A DNA stretch of 64,000 bases from Pseudomonas bananamidigenes (GCF_001679645.1 NZ_LRUN01000014.1:62001-126000); one strand, 5' to 3'. Positions 29,947 through 38,800 are shown, counted from the first letter of the stretch. Numbers and translations: made by a program. Notes: a model not told the origin generated them from the letters alone.

Positions 29947-30025
29947 GCACTGTCGCAGTTTCTCAAAGCCCGTTCCAACCAAGCTGGTTATACTCAAGCA
30001 ATTGTTTCAAAAACGGATACAGACC

Positions 30026-31426
30026 ATGACCGAAGCTGCTCTCGCCCCCGAACTCCCGCACGCTCCGTCTGTAATTCGGCTGCTGCTCAACAAGCTGGGC
30101 GTCGCCTACGAAGAAGTGCTCGATCACCACGGCCTCAATGCCTCGCGCAAAGTGCAGGCCGCGTTGCTGGACGACGCAGTGGGTGCGCTGATGGTGCTGT
30201 TTCCACAGAGCCAGCTGCTGGATCTCAACCGCCTCGCCGAGCTGACGGGCCGCCGCCTGACCGCCGTGTCCACCGAGCGCCTGGAAAAGATGCTCGGCAA
30301 ACACAGCCTGAGCCTGCTGCCGGGCCTGCCGGCGCTGACCAGCTCGCCGTGCCTCTACGAAGAAAGCCTGCTGCGCGAGCCGAAGTTGCTGATCAACTCC
30401 GGCGAACCGGGCCTGCTGCTGGAAATCGCCAGCGAAGATTTCAAGACCATGCTGACCAAGGCCAGCGCCGCCAACTTCGGCGAAGCCCTGAGCAGCATTC
30501 GCCCGAACCTCGACCGCCCGGACGATGACCGCGAGGAAATCACCCAGGCCGTGCAGGCGTTCACCGCGCGGCGCATTCAGCAGCGTCTGGAAGCGACCAT
30601 CGAAATTCCGCCGCTGGCCGAAACCGCACAAAAAATCATCAAACTGCGCGTCGACCCGAACGCCACCATCGACGACATCACCGGCGTGGTCGAAACCGAC
30701 CCGGCGCTGGCCGCGCAAGTGGTGAGCTGGGCGGCATCACCGTACTACGCTTCGCCGGGCAAGATCCGCTCGGTGGAAGACGCGATCGTGCGCGTGCTGG
30801 GTTTCGATCTGGTAATCAATCTGGCGCTGGGCCTGGCCCTCGGCAAGACGCTGAGCCTGCCCAAGGATCACCCGCAACACACCACGCCGTACTGGCAGCA
30901 GTCGATCTACACCGCCGCCGTCATCGAAGGCCTGACCCGCGCCATGCCGCGCGCCCAGCGCCCGGAAGCAGGCCTGACCTACCTCGCCGGCCTGCTGCAC
31001 AACTTCGGCTACCTGCTGCTGGCCCACGTGTTTCCGCCGCACTTCTCGCTGATCTGCCGACACCTGGAGGTCAACCCGCATCTGTGCCACAGCTATGTCG
31101 AGCAACACCTGCTGGGCATCAGCCGCGAACAGATCGGCTCCTGGCTGATGCGCTACTGGGACATGCCGGACGAACTGGCTACCGCCCTGCGCTTCCAGCA
31201 CGACCCGAACTACGACGGCGCCTACGCCGAATACCCGAACCTCGTCTGCCTGGCCGTGCGCCTGCTGCGCAGCCGCGGCATCGGCTCCGGCCCGGACGAA
31301 GACATCCCGGATGCGCTGCTGGAGCGCGTTGGTCTGACTCGCGACAAGGCCAATGACGTGGTCAGCAAAGTGCTTGAGGCGGAAGTGCTGCTGCGTGAAC
31401 TGGCTTCGCAGTTCAGCCAGGCTTAA
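30026..31426 (+). CDS. Fusion of a YbaK-like aminoacyl-tRNA deacylase domain and an HDOD domain
   Basis: This 466-residue protein has an N-terminal segment (about residues 5-160) resembling the YbaK/ProX editing fold: 'VIRLLLNKLGVAYEEVLDH', 'KVQAALLDDAVGALMVLFP' and 'TAVSTERLEKML'. A C-terminal HDOD domain (about 195-400) shows 'IEIPPLAETAQKIIKLRVDP' and 'GLLHNFGYLLLAHVFPPHF'. HDOD domains are HD-like signalling modules without a full metal site. I recall the same architecture after recG in other Pseudomonas genomes. Whether the editing domain is active is unknown. The ATG at 30026 is chosen because upstream codons overlap recG. Confidence 0.88.
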   Translation: MTEAALAPELPHAPSVIRLLLNKLGVAYEEVLDHHGLNASRKVQAALLDDAVGALMVLFPQSQLLDLNRLAELTGRRLTAVSTERLEKMLGKHSLSLLPGLPALTSSPCLYEESLLREPKLLINSGEPGLLLEIASEDFKTMLTKASAANFGEALSSIRPNLDRPDDDREEITQAVQAFTARRIQQRLEATIEIPPLAETAQKIIKLRVDPNATIDDITGVVETDPALAAQVVSWAASPYYASPGKIRSVEDAIVRVLGFDLVINLALGLALGKTLSLPKDHPQHTTPYWQQSIYTAAVIEGLTRAMPRAQRPEAGLTYLAGLLHNFGYLLLAHVFPPHFSLICRHLEVNPHLCHSYVEQHLLGISREQIGSWLMRYWDMPDELATALRFQHDPNYDGAYAEYPNLVCLAVRLLRSRGIGSGPDEDIPDALLERVGLTRDKANDVVSKVLEAEVLLRELASQFSQA

Positions 31427-31447
31427 AGCACTCTTCGGCACGTCAAC

Positions 31448-31486
31448 CAGGGCCTGTTTTGATTGCAAATAGGGCCCTGCTATGAT
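31448..31486 (+). promoter_or_regulatory. Promoter with overlapping inverted repeat before the Fic cassette
   Basis: TTGATT (31459-31464) and TATGAT (31481-31486) are spaced by 16 bases, a good sigma-70 pair. A 7-base inverted repeat, CAGGGCC (31448-31454) and GGCCCTG (31473-31479), brackets the -35 box and spacer. This is a plausible operator for autoregulation of the small-protein/fic operon. The pairing is seen; regulation is inferred. Confidence 0.5.
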
Positions 31487-31511
31487 TTGACGGCAATCAG
31501 AGGAATTTCCG

Positions 31512-31769
31512 ATGACCCAAACAGATGCTGCCAGCGTTGCTAGCGAAGTCCGCAAGCTCGCCAAAGACAACAAGGTTACGGCCAGTCGAGACGGCATGAG
31601 TCGTATGGCCGTGGGGATTACCCGCTTGTCTGGTGATGTCGTCGAGCTGGATGGCATCGAACAGTTGCTCGTCAATCTCAAGCGAAAAGGCGTCCTGAGC
31701 AAGTCTGAAATCCTGGCGCTGCAGGGGCGCTATCTTCAGGAAAGGCGTGCGAAGAAACGCAGCGCATGA
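31512..31769 (+). CDS. Small protein upstream of fic, putative Fic antitoxin
   Basis: This 85-residue, basic and probably helical protein (C-terminal 'LSKSEILALQGRYLQERRAKKRSA') is placed immediately upstream of fic with a 4-base ATGA overlap, as antitoxins of class I Fic systems (VbhA, YhfG, AntF) are. However, I cannot find the (S/T)xxxE(G/N) inhibitory motif in it; the nearest is S8-E12 followed by valine. It may use a divergent inhibitory helix or act mainly as a repressor. A VbhA/AntF-like identity is inferred from context only. Confidence 0.65.
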   Translation: MTQTDAASVASEVRKLAKDNKVTASRDGMSRMAVGITRLSGDVVELDGIEQLLVNLKRKGVLSKSEILALQGRYLQERRAKKRSA

Positions 31770-32527
31770 CTTTTGACCCGTTCGGCGACTTCGAAACGGC
31801 TGGATACCTTCAAAACTCGCTGCAACTGAAAGATCCCGTTGAAGTAAAAGAGTCGGAGCATCTTTCGTTCGAATTGAGTATCGAAGATGCACTCGCCTAT
31901 CTGGCCGGGAAAAAGCCCATCGATTACCAGACGGTACTCAAGGTTCACGAGATCCTGTTTTCCGGCTTCTACCACTGGGCTGGAAAAGACCGAAACGAAC
32001 TGGTCCCTCACCTGGCAGTCTTCAAGGGCCCCCTCAACGATCCTCGCAGCACCATCTTCGAGCGCCCGGACTTCATCAGAATGTCCGTCGACTATGCGCT
32101 CAAGCTCGCAGCAGACAAGCAACGCTTCAGAGACCATCCCGGCGGAGTGATGGGCCAGCTGGCTTTCGCGCACCCTTTCCTCGACGGCAACGGACGCACG
32201 ATTCTGTTGGTTTTCATGGAACTCTGTTATCGGGCCGGGTTCGCCATCGACTGGTCGAGGACAAACAAGGACGACTACTTGCGGGCACTCAGCGACGAGA
32301 TCCGCGAACCTCGCGAACGGCATCTCGATCGCTACCTCACCCCGTTCGTCGTCGACATATCCAGCCGTGACGAATGGCCCGAGACCATAAGCGGCATCCG
32401 AGGCCTGGATGGCCTGGACAAGGAAGACATCACTTACGAGAACCTGGACAACCCGCAAGTCCAGCAGATCTACAAGACCTACCGGAGCCAGCCACTGGAC
32501 GGCGAGCCTCCTGAGCCGGACAGCTGA
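31766..32527 (+). CDS. fic: Fic domain AMPylase (putative toxin)
   Basis: This 253-residue Fic protein has the complete catalytic motif HPFLDGNGR (about residues 137-145), including the essential His and the phosphate-binding GNGR. The upstream 'VHEILFSGFYHWAGKDRNE' is the conserved Fic flap region. Such enzymes transfer AMP to a target hydroxyl; pseudomonad Fic toxins are known to modify DNA gyrase. No class II N-terminal inhibitory motif (S/TxxxEG) is seen, which fits regulation by the separate upstream protein. It is translationally coupled to that gene. The C-terminal tail 'SQPLDG' is reminiscent of, but not equal to, a class III motif. Confidence 0.9.
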   Translation: MTFDPFGDFETAGYLQNSLQLKDPVEVKESEHLSFELSIEDALAYLAGKKPIDYQTVLKVHEILFSGFYHWAGKDRNELVPHLAVFKGPLNDPRSTIFERPDFIRMSVDYALKLAADKQRFRDHPGGVMGQLAFAHPFLDGNGRTILLVFMELCYRAGFAIDWSRTNKDDYLRALSDEIREPRERHLDRYLTPFVVDISSRDEWPETISGIRGLDGLDKEDITYENLDNPQVQQIYKTYRSQPLDGEPPEPDS

Positions 32528-32549
32528 AGAGGCGAGCCGCCTGAAAGGT

Positions 32550-32933
32550 TTATGACTTCGGCTTGGCCTTCCGCGGCATCAAATACTTCATCAACCCCTG
32601 AAACCACATCACCAGCGCCGGATTGCCCTTGAGCTGGATGGTCTTGTCCTGAATCCCCTGCATGAACGCCAGCTGCTTGTTCTTCGCCTGCATCGTGGCA
32701 AACCCGAACGCCGCATCCTTGAACGCAATCGCAAACGCCGGCTCCGCCACCACCCCGGACTTGCTGGTAATGCGCTGGTCCTTCACCACGAAATGCCGCG
32801 CCACCTTCCCGTCCAGAGTCTGCAGCTGAAACACCAGATCCTTGTCACCCAATTGCTGCTGGAACGCAGGATTTGTCCGACTGGCCTTACCCATCAAAAG
32901 ACCCAGCATCCACAGAAGAAAACGAAATTTCAT
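32550..32933 (-). CDS. SCP2 sterol-binding-domain-like protein
   Basis: This 127-residue protein has an N-terminal hydrophobic helix ('MKFRFLLWMLGLLMGKA') followed by a small alpha/beta domain. The segments 'FQLQTLDGKVARHFVVKDQRI', 'AIAFKDAAFGFATM' and 'IQLKGNPALVMWFQGLMKYL' are typical of SCP2-like lipid-binding proteins in pseudomonads. It probably binds a lipid or hydrophobic molecule at the membrane. ATG 32933 is preferred to in-frame codons upstream because it begins the hydrophobic anchor. It converges with fic. Confidence 0.78.
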   Translation of the reverse strand: MKFRFLLWMLGLLMGKASRTNPAFQQQLGDKDLVFQLQTLDGKVARHFVVKDQRITSKSGVVAEPAFAIAFKDAAFGFATMQAKNKQLAFMQGIQDKTIQLKGNPALVMWFQGLMKYLMPRKAKPKS

Positions 32934-33078
32934 GCGCACAGCCTCAAAAGGAAAATGAACGGCCGGGGGAGTGTAAGGGATTCGGACGGATTCGCCACTA
33001 TCTTGCATGGATAGAAGACGATGCATGGATTTTCCTGAAAGATGACTACCAAGTCACGATTTCCGCCCCACAACCTGA

Positions 33079-33190
33079 TCGTTCCCACGCTCCGCGTGGG
33101 AACGCATCCCGTGACGCTCCGCGTCACACCATCCCCCCGTCCTACACCTGAAGAAACACATTTCTGTAGGAGCTGCGATCTTTTGATCCG
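33079..33190. repeat. Repeat-rich segment: palindromes and a half REP
   Basis: CGTTCCCACGCTCCGCGTGGGAACG (palindrome, from 33079) repeats the element at 375-397. It is followed directly by a second palindrome, GTGACGCTCCGCGTCAC (about 33111-33127), and then by TGTAGGAGCTGCGATCTTTT (33163-33182), the left half of another REP type without its partner. Together with flanking bases this fills the 425-base gap before the DUF6124 gene; no gene is supported in it. Confidence 0.75.
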
Positions 33191-33279
33191 CTACCTCGCA
33201 GATCCTTGGGAAATGTCCTTCAAACTGCGGTGCTGTCCGTGAACTAGGCGAACTTGAGCATCATCGTTAGCCTCTGTGT

Positions 33280-33335
33280 GTCACCGCAAAATCGGTGACC
33301 GGATGTGCAAGTCCGAAACCCGGGGCAAATCTTTC
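33280..33335 (+). promoter_or_regulatory. Hairpin-rich leader of the DUF6124 gene (candidate structured RNA element)
   Basis: GTCACCG (33280-33286) pairs with CGGTGAC (33293-33299) around CAAAAT. It is followed immediately by CGGA...TCCG (33300-33315) around TGTGCAAG, and then by a C/G-rich CCCGGGG stretch. The start codon is about 25 bases further on. The order of short hairpins just ahead of the ribosome site suggests a cis-acting RNA or protein-binding leader. No known riboswitch class fits. Confidence 0.45.
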
Positions 33336-33358
33336 CAACATCAAAAGGATTTACACCG

Positions 33359-33721
33359 ATGATCGATCCAACCCTCACTGACGAAGAAGTTTCCCCCTAC
33401 GAATTCCCAGACTCGAAGAAACTCCACGAAGCCGCCGAACGCGCCCTCGACCACCACTTCAAACCCAGAGCCAAACGCCCCAAACGCCTGGGCGGCCTGT
33501 TCGCCCTCTGCCCCAACGCCGACGCCGAAGCCCTCATGGCCAACGCCTCCGAAGACCTCCTGTCCATCAGCGCCATCGCCGCCAACCTGGCCGACGACCT
33601 CGACGGCCCCCGCCGCTCGATGGCATTGGGCCTCAGCAGAATGGCGGACGGCGTTCGATTGATGGTGGAAGGCACGCTCGATCACATTGAGTTTCGGGAG
33701 TATCAGGGCAGCCGTAGCTGA
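33359..33721 (+). CDS. DUF6124 (formerly DUF3077-type) family protein
   Basis: This 120-residue acidic protein has the family segments 'ALDHHFKP', 'LFALCPNADAEALMANASEDLLSISAIAANLADDL' (split here) and 'RSMALGLSRMADGVRLMVE'. The family is largely confined to Pseudomonas, occurs in several copies per genome and has no known function. ATG 33359 has an AAAAGGA site upstream. Its leader carries hairpins (separate entry), and a good terminator follows. Confidence 0.85.
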   Translation: MIDPTLTDEEVSPYEFPDSKKLHEAAERALDHHFKPRAKRPKRLGGLFALCPNADAEALMANASEDLLSISAIAANLADDLDGPRRSMALGLSRMADGVRLMVEGTLDHIEFREYQGSRS

Positions 33722-33734
33722 ATCGCGGGCGGAA

Positions 33735-33759
33735 AAAAGGGGACGTTGAGTCCCCTTTT
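33735..33759 (+). terminator. Intrinsic terminator after the DUF6124 gene
   Basis: AAAAGGGGAC pairs with GTCCCCTTTT around GTTGA. T-runs are short but present on both strands, so it may also serve the converging minus-strand gene. Confidence 0.85.
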
Positions 33760-33775
33760 ACAACTTTCCAACGCC

Positions 33776-34219
33776 TCACCAATGACAGCCCGTCTCCGGT
33801 GAGAAATCCATACTGAAATCGTGTCCGAAAGAGTACTTCTTCCCGGTTTTGTAGTTCGTATAAGTCATTCCATAGACCCGGGCACCCTGACTCACCATTT
33901 CATACTCCCCCGTCAGCGCGCCCTCCGAAACCTCAATCCAAGTCGTCGTGAACTGATACGGACGATCCTCTGCCAGAATTTCTTGCTCGGTATTCCGATA
34001 CACCAGAGAAATGGCCTTCTTCGACTTGCTGTACCTGACAGCCGCTGCGCTCCATTTGGAGAAGGAGTCGTAATAAGTTCTGAGTTCGAAATTGATGCTT
34101 TTGGCGCTCTCTTGCGAACGGAAGCAATAAATCTCCGTCGAGACCTCACTGTGCGCCGCCATCGGAAAGAGAACAAACAGTGCAGCAGATAAAACTCGCA
34201 TTGATTTCAATCTGATCAT
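33776..34219 (-). CDS. Hypothetical exported protein
   Basis: The 147-residue precursor has a Sec signal peptide ('MRVLSAALFVLFPMAAHSE' region; start at either of two in-frame Met). The mature ~120 residues are rich in Tyr, Ser and beta-strand-like alternation and hold two cysteines (C32 in 'YCFRSQ' and C145 near the C-terminus) that could form a disulphide. No family is recognised. It lies 4 bases downstream of the LprI-like gene and is certainly on its transcript. Its export and position next to a peptidoglycan-targeting T6SS effector make a periplasmic immunity role possible, but this is inference only. Confidence 0.75.
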   Translation of the reverse strand: MIRLKSMRVLSAALFVLFPMAAHSEVSTEIYCFRSQESAKSINFELRTYYDSFSKWSAAAVRYSKSKKAISLVYRNTEQEILAEDRPYQFTTTWIEVSEGALTGEYEMVSQGARVYGMTYTNYKTGKKYSFGHDFSMDFSPETGCHW

Positions 34220-34223
34220 TCCT

Positions 34224-34823
34224 TCAACGATTCAGAGGCAACTGAAAACGCATTCGCACTGCGCAGTTAGCGATGTCCTCCCGGAACACACGCTCACTCA
34301 TTTCGCAGTGCCCATCGACGTATTGCCGCCACAACGGATCGTCGAAGTGTTCACCCCCCAATCGCTCCATGGAAGCCGTCAGACCTTTTTCTCGATCCTG
34401 CCCCGCCATGGCCGACGCAGCTTTATAAAAACCGTCCAGAGGTAACCCCGTCTGCAGAGCAACCAATTCCCCCAACCGGGCATTGCTTGTTTGCACCAGG
34501 CACCCAAGCCTTTCGATGGGCGCCTCTGCGCCGGGCAAGGCCGACTGATAGACATCCTCGCAATACGCCTCTTTGAAGCGCACCCACTTCTTTTGCACAT
34601 CAGTCAGTTGCTTCTTGTCGGCGGGCGCCAGACTGACCAACGCTTTCTTGTATTGCTCATTCAATACTGCGTCGACTTTCTCGAAAGACTGCTGACCGCA
34701 TATGATCAAATCGGGATTGGAAAAGCTGTCGGGATTGCAGGTTTCCTGAGCATGCGCTGGAACCAGCAAAGCAGCCAAAGAAACACCCGCGACCAGTTCA
34801 AGGAACGTCCTCAGTTTGATCAT
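34224..34823 (-). CDS. LprI-type lysozyme inhibitor family protein
   Basis: The 199-residue precursor has a signal peptide ending near 'LLVPAHAQ'. The mature domain has the LprI pattern: 'CNPDSFSNPDLIICGQQSFEKVDAVLNEQYKKAL', with paired cysteines and 'VQKKWVRFKEAYCEDVYQ' with a conserved Trp and Cys. Several members inhibit lysozyme. Here it lies in the same strand and island as an effector with a GH19 lysozyme-like domain, so it may be an immunity factor. It is separated from the effector-proximal gene by a 336-base AT-rich gap and is followed by a second exported protein gene after 4 bases. Confidence 0.82.
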   Translation of the reverse strand: MIKLRTFLELVAGVSLAALLVPAHAQETCNPDSFSNPDLIICGQQSFEKVDAVLNEQYKKALVSLAPADKKQLTDVQKKWVRFKEAYCEDVYQSALPGAEAPIERLGCLVQTSNARLGELVALQTGLPLDGFYKAASAMAGQDREKGLTASMERLGGEHFDDPLWRQYVDGHCEMSERVFREDIANCAVRMRFQLPLNR

Positions 34824-35159
34824 GATCCGGATACTCCGGCGCTACGCTCAGCTACCCGAGCAGGAATTTTCGAAGCCTTTCCCGCGTCCGACATACGCAA
34901 CGCGTATTGCTTGTACGCCGGCACCGCGCGCTCTTTATCGTTCATAGCCCATTACTGTCCGAAGCGGTTTCAAGCAAAAACGGGACGAATTTGTTTTCGC
35001 AAAATCGAGCGCAACAAATAAATCCGCCCCCTTTAACTCAGAGCAAATTAACGTGGACATTGAATCAAGCGGAACTGATCTATGTGCCCTCGCAATTTAG
35101 AAAATAATCGCAGCGCGACCAAATAGATCCAAATCCTGCCCTGATAAAAGAACCATTAA
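34824..35159. other. AT-rich intergenic gap in the T6SS effector island
   Basis: There are 336 bases with no supported gene; only short non-conserved open frames are present. The composition is visibly richer in A and T than the surrounding genes, especially 34980-35160. It should contain the promoter of the LprI-like/exported-protein pair, but I cannot point to a convincing -35/-10 pair. No tRNA, integrase or insertion sequence remnant is visible. Confidence 0.55.
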
Positions 35160-35888
35160 TCAGAAGAACTTAGCTATATCAGCCCGATCATATCGTACGA
35201 ATACACTGTCAAGCTTTCCAGATGACACATCAAGATAGAGCGGGTTAATTAAGTCCCCGGGGGTATAAACGGAAAATACGTAGCTATCACCAAAGGAGTG
35301 GCTGAATTTATCTTTCTTTACAACGCTCTCAGGACGTGAGAATTTGAGGTCATTCGGAGAATGATAGATCCGGGATAACTTAACCCCATCTAGAACCGAC
35401 TCTTCAACCGCTAGCAATACCGGCGGTGTTGCTAACAAAGGAGTTATAGCAACCTTGTTAGTTAGGTTCTTCCACTGATCTGAAAATTCAGACACCACCT
35501 CCTCGTACTCTTCAGCTAACGGGCGCTCCAAACCACAAACGGCCTTGTTTATTAGAATTCCGTTCTGCTCGTTCCGAATGTTTGTATAAACGCAGTCTAT
35601 GAAAACCTCCGCGCCATGCCTAGTCAACGTAAAATACGCTTCGAAAGGAGCACGCGACGCCAAGTTTTCATAATGGAGGGCCTTCCCCCCATTAAACTCA
35701 ACTAGCTCTCTGGTTGTCTCGCCTTGGCTGCCGATTACGCCCTCAATTGTTTTACTACCACCTGACCAAGTTACAGTTAAAGAGTGGGCGTCGATATCGG
35801 CTGAATACACGTCATGCGGATCGGCGAATGCAACATCTGCTAACACGAAAGTTATGATAACCGAGACTACGTGCAATTTGATATTCAT
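35160..35888 (-). CDS. Hypothetical exported protein, candidate immunity protein
   Basis: The 242-residue precursor has a signal peptide (MNIKLHVVSVIITFVLADVAFA). The mature part is acidic, with two cysteines ('DCVYTN' and 'AVCGLERP') spaced to form a disulphide. I recognise no family. It starts 2 bases after the stop of the 1018-residue effector gene, the normal place for a cognate immunity gene. Export to the periplasm fits an effector that acts on peptidoglycan. The base composition is AT-rich like the effector, suggesting that they moved together. Confidence 0.75.
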   Translation of the reverse strand: MNIKLHVVSVIITFVLADVAFADPHDVYSADIDAHSLTVTWSGGSKTIEGVIGSQGETTRELVEFNGGKALHYENLASRAPFEAYFTLTRHGAEVFIDCVYTNIRNEQNGILINKAVCGLERPLAEEYEEVVSEFSDQWKNLTNKVAITPLLATPPVLLAVEESVLDGVKLSRIYHSPNDLKFSRPESVVKKDKFSHSFGDSYVFSVYTPGDLINPLYLDVSSGKLDSVFVRYDRADIAKFF

Positions 35889-35890
35889 AC

Positions 35891-38800
35891 TTATTTGGTC
35901 TCCGGCGCAATTGACGTGGCTTTTAGTATCGCTTCGAATTTTACGGCATAACTCGCGATGAGTGCCTTCTGGTCGGACCCGTTGATAACCTTCCGAGCCC
36001 CTTCATAATCCTTAGAAGTATTATTAACGTAATCCCCAAGTTTCTTCCCAGTAAATATACCTTCCTTCATACCCCATATCATGATGGGCACAGAATTCTC
36101 AAACCCTGCAGCCTTATCGGGATGTTCGACAAAATCAATTCCGAAGTAATCTTTCGCCTTTTGATAATTTTTCTTCCAAGTTAAATGAACGAGACCACGC
36201 CCTCGATATTTATAGCCATCCCCTTGCACCGTATTACCGTTATCTATTGCAGTTTGTCTGCGTGTAGCGGTATCTGCAAGCACGGGGTCATATTTGTCGA
36301 AATAGGAAACCGGCCCATACTCAGGAGCAGCACTAAAATACTCAGCAATCATAAATTGATAAGCCTCGTGGCGCGCCGTAGCGAACATATACGACAACTC
36401 ATAGATGGTATAAACTTCTTTTGTTTTGTCTAGATACTTATTAACATTCTCTGCAATCTTACGTAAATTAGACTTGGACGTATCAGACAGCTGAGGCGCA
36501 CCAGCCTGAAACGAAGCATGTTGCTCAGCATACATAGCTACAAAACGCTCGACATCAATAAATTCAGAACGCCTCATGAAATTACTCAGCATTTCAATAG
36601 AATGAAAATGCCAAACCACGTCCGAACTCATGGCGGCCTTGTCTTTCAAATCCTCCCAAAACACATACTTCGTGATTCGTTCTTTCTCATGCTTCAGTGT
36701 CTTCGGGGCGTGCTCAAGCTCTGTATCGAGCCGGCTCCATTTGGGAGCATCTGCTTTCGCTTTCCACTCGGTTGGATGATGGGCCACCAGCCTGGACCAT
36801 TGCGAGCGCGTATCAGGGTTTTTCAAAGCCTCGGCCAACTCGGTCGGATCGACGTCCCCGCTCTGGTCCTTATCGATCTTCGCAAACAGATCCTGAAAGA
36901 ACTGAGGCATATCCTTAGGATCAAGAAAACCGTCCGCTGTCGCATTGGTTTCTTCGACGATCTGAAACCCCAGCTTTTCCCAATCATGCTGAGTGATGAT
37001 TTGTGCACCGGCTTTCTTGACCAGGCCGTTAACTGATTGAGCATTGTCAGTAACGGTCACATCGTAATAATCGTCAGTACCCACCTTGATGACAGGTGCC
37101 TTATTCAGATCAATCGCATGTTCCGCTTTCAGCACCACACTGTCTGTCGCAGGTGCTTTTTTCTTCAACTCACCTCCGGCCGGCAAATACAGATATTGCT
37201 TGCCGATCTTCAGCCCAGCCGTATTCTTGAGGAAGTCTTTTACGTCGGCTTCGGCAGTAAATATCTCGACGTGTACCTGATACTTACTCGCCACACCGCC
37301 ATCTTCGCCGGTCAGATTTTCAGTCAATCCCAGATAGCCAATCGGATCTCCCGCCTTGATACCGGTACTTGCAGGTTCTACGGAGTCGAAGCTACTCGGG
37401 ATTACATCCCAGGCAACGTAGTCGTTTTCCACAATTGCCCAGAAGCTGGGAGGAAGGCTTCCCGCCCCTGCCAAACTACCACTGCTGGTACACTTCGCCA
37501 TTCGGCGAATTGTTCCTGAAACATTGAGATTCAGAACCTCTTTGCTTTCAAACTCCACCGTACTATGAGGGGTGAGTTGCAGCGAGCCCATCTTGGCACC
37601 GGCAGCCTGCCCATTTTGGAGCGAGACAGGATCTTGATAAAGATCCAATCTCTTCAACGCGGTCCCCTTCACCTTGCCTTGCCAATATTTGGGCTTTAAG
37701 CGCTCCGGGATCGGATCTTCCAGCCATATACGTGCGGGTTTGGAGTTTTTGTAAGGCTCTCCATCTTTCAAGTATGCGAACCAGACCTCTTTGCCAGCTT
37801 CGCGAACTTTTTGGCCACTTTTTTTAACGCTACCTGACAGGATTTTCCCTTTCGCATAGGTAACGTTGCCTAAGTCCTTTTGATCCAATATTTCAAGTTT
37901 GGTCCCCGCAACGAGCTTTCCGACGTTCTGTATGCTGCTGGATTCAGGGAAGTCGTCGTAAGCGTTGAAGTCACTTACTTTCATGGTCACTTTCGGCTTC
38001 GGAGTTTCTTCCTCAGTCAGCGGATAACGCTTGAAGGGCAGAAGGTGCATGTACAAGCTGTAGAAATTAAGCTTGTTTTGCTTGCCTTTATTCGGTCCTT
38101 CTTCTGGGTTTGGTACAGATTTGTACTCATGTCGCACCAAACAAAACGAGTTGGAATACTTCAGTTTCTTCTCATTTTCGCCGAACGTAGACTCCAAATA
38201 ATCTTCGTTAAGTCGGTAGGCCACGACTTCACCGTCGGCCATACACCGAATTGGTTCGTTCAAAATGCATTGAGGAGCGCTGGCATTGCTGATGTGAATG
38301 CCACCGTGCCAAAACTTGTTGCTGCCCAGCAGGTAGTGGCCGGCAGTTTCAGCCTCGAGGGCTTTGTATACTTCATCTGCTTCAGTGAACTGCTTACCAT
38401 CTGGTTTTCTGAATGGATATTGAAAACTCATCAATGGTGCAGCCCCCGCAGCTGCCGGTGCGGGAGCGGGAGCTGGAGCGCCACCCCCCGTCCGAGTCGA
38501 CTCCTTAACCCTTAAAAATTTTGTAGGGACTGGCCAGTACCAAGCCTTCCCAACGGCACCGAATTTGGCAGTGGCTGGTCCAGAACTTTGTGCTCCGAAG
38601 AATTCTCCAAACTCAGAATCCAGCGTACTGTCATAACTTTCTACAATACCTGTATGGTTTAACGTCTTATTTTGATGATTTGACGTGGCATTAATCCAGA
38701 GTACGATATCTCCCCGCTTCACATTAGCCGGGCTTATCACATCGTAATATTTGAGCGCTTCCTGGCTATTAAGCCCGGCGGTATTCTGATAAGGAACTTC

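Noticed and set aside
33240..33358. Cobalamin-type or other known riboswitch ahead of the DUF6124 gene
   Set aside because: The 'GTGCAAGTCCG' run superficially recalls a B12 box, but the required core sequence and junction are absent and the downstream gene is not a cobalamin gene.
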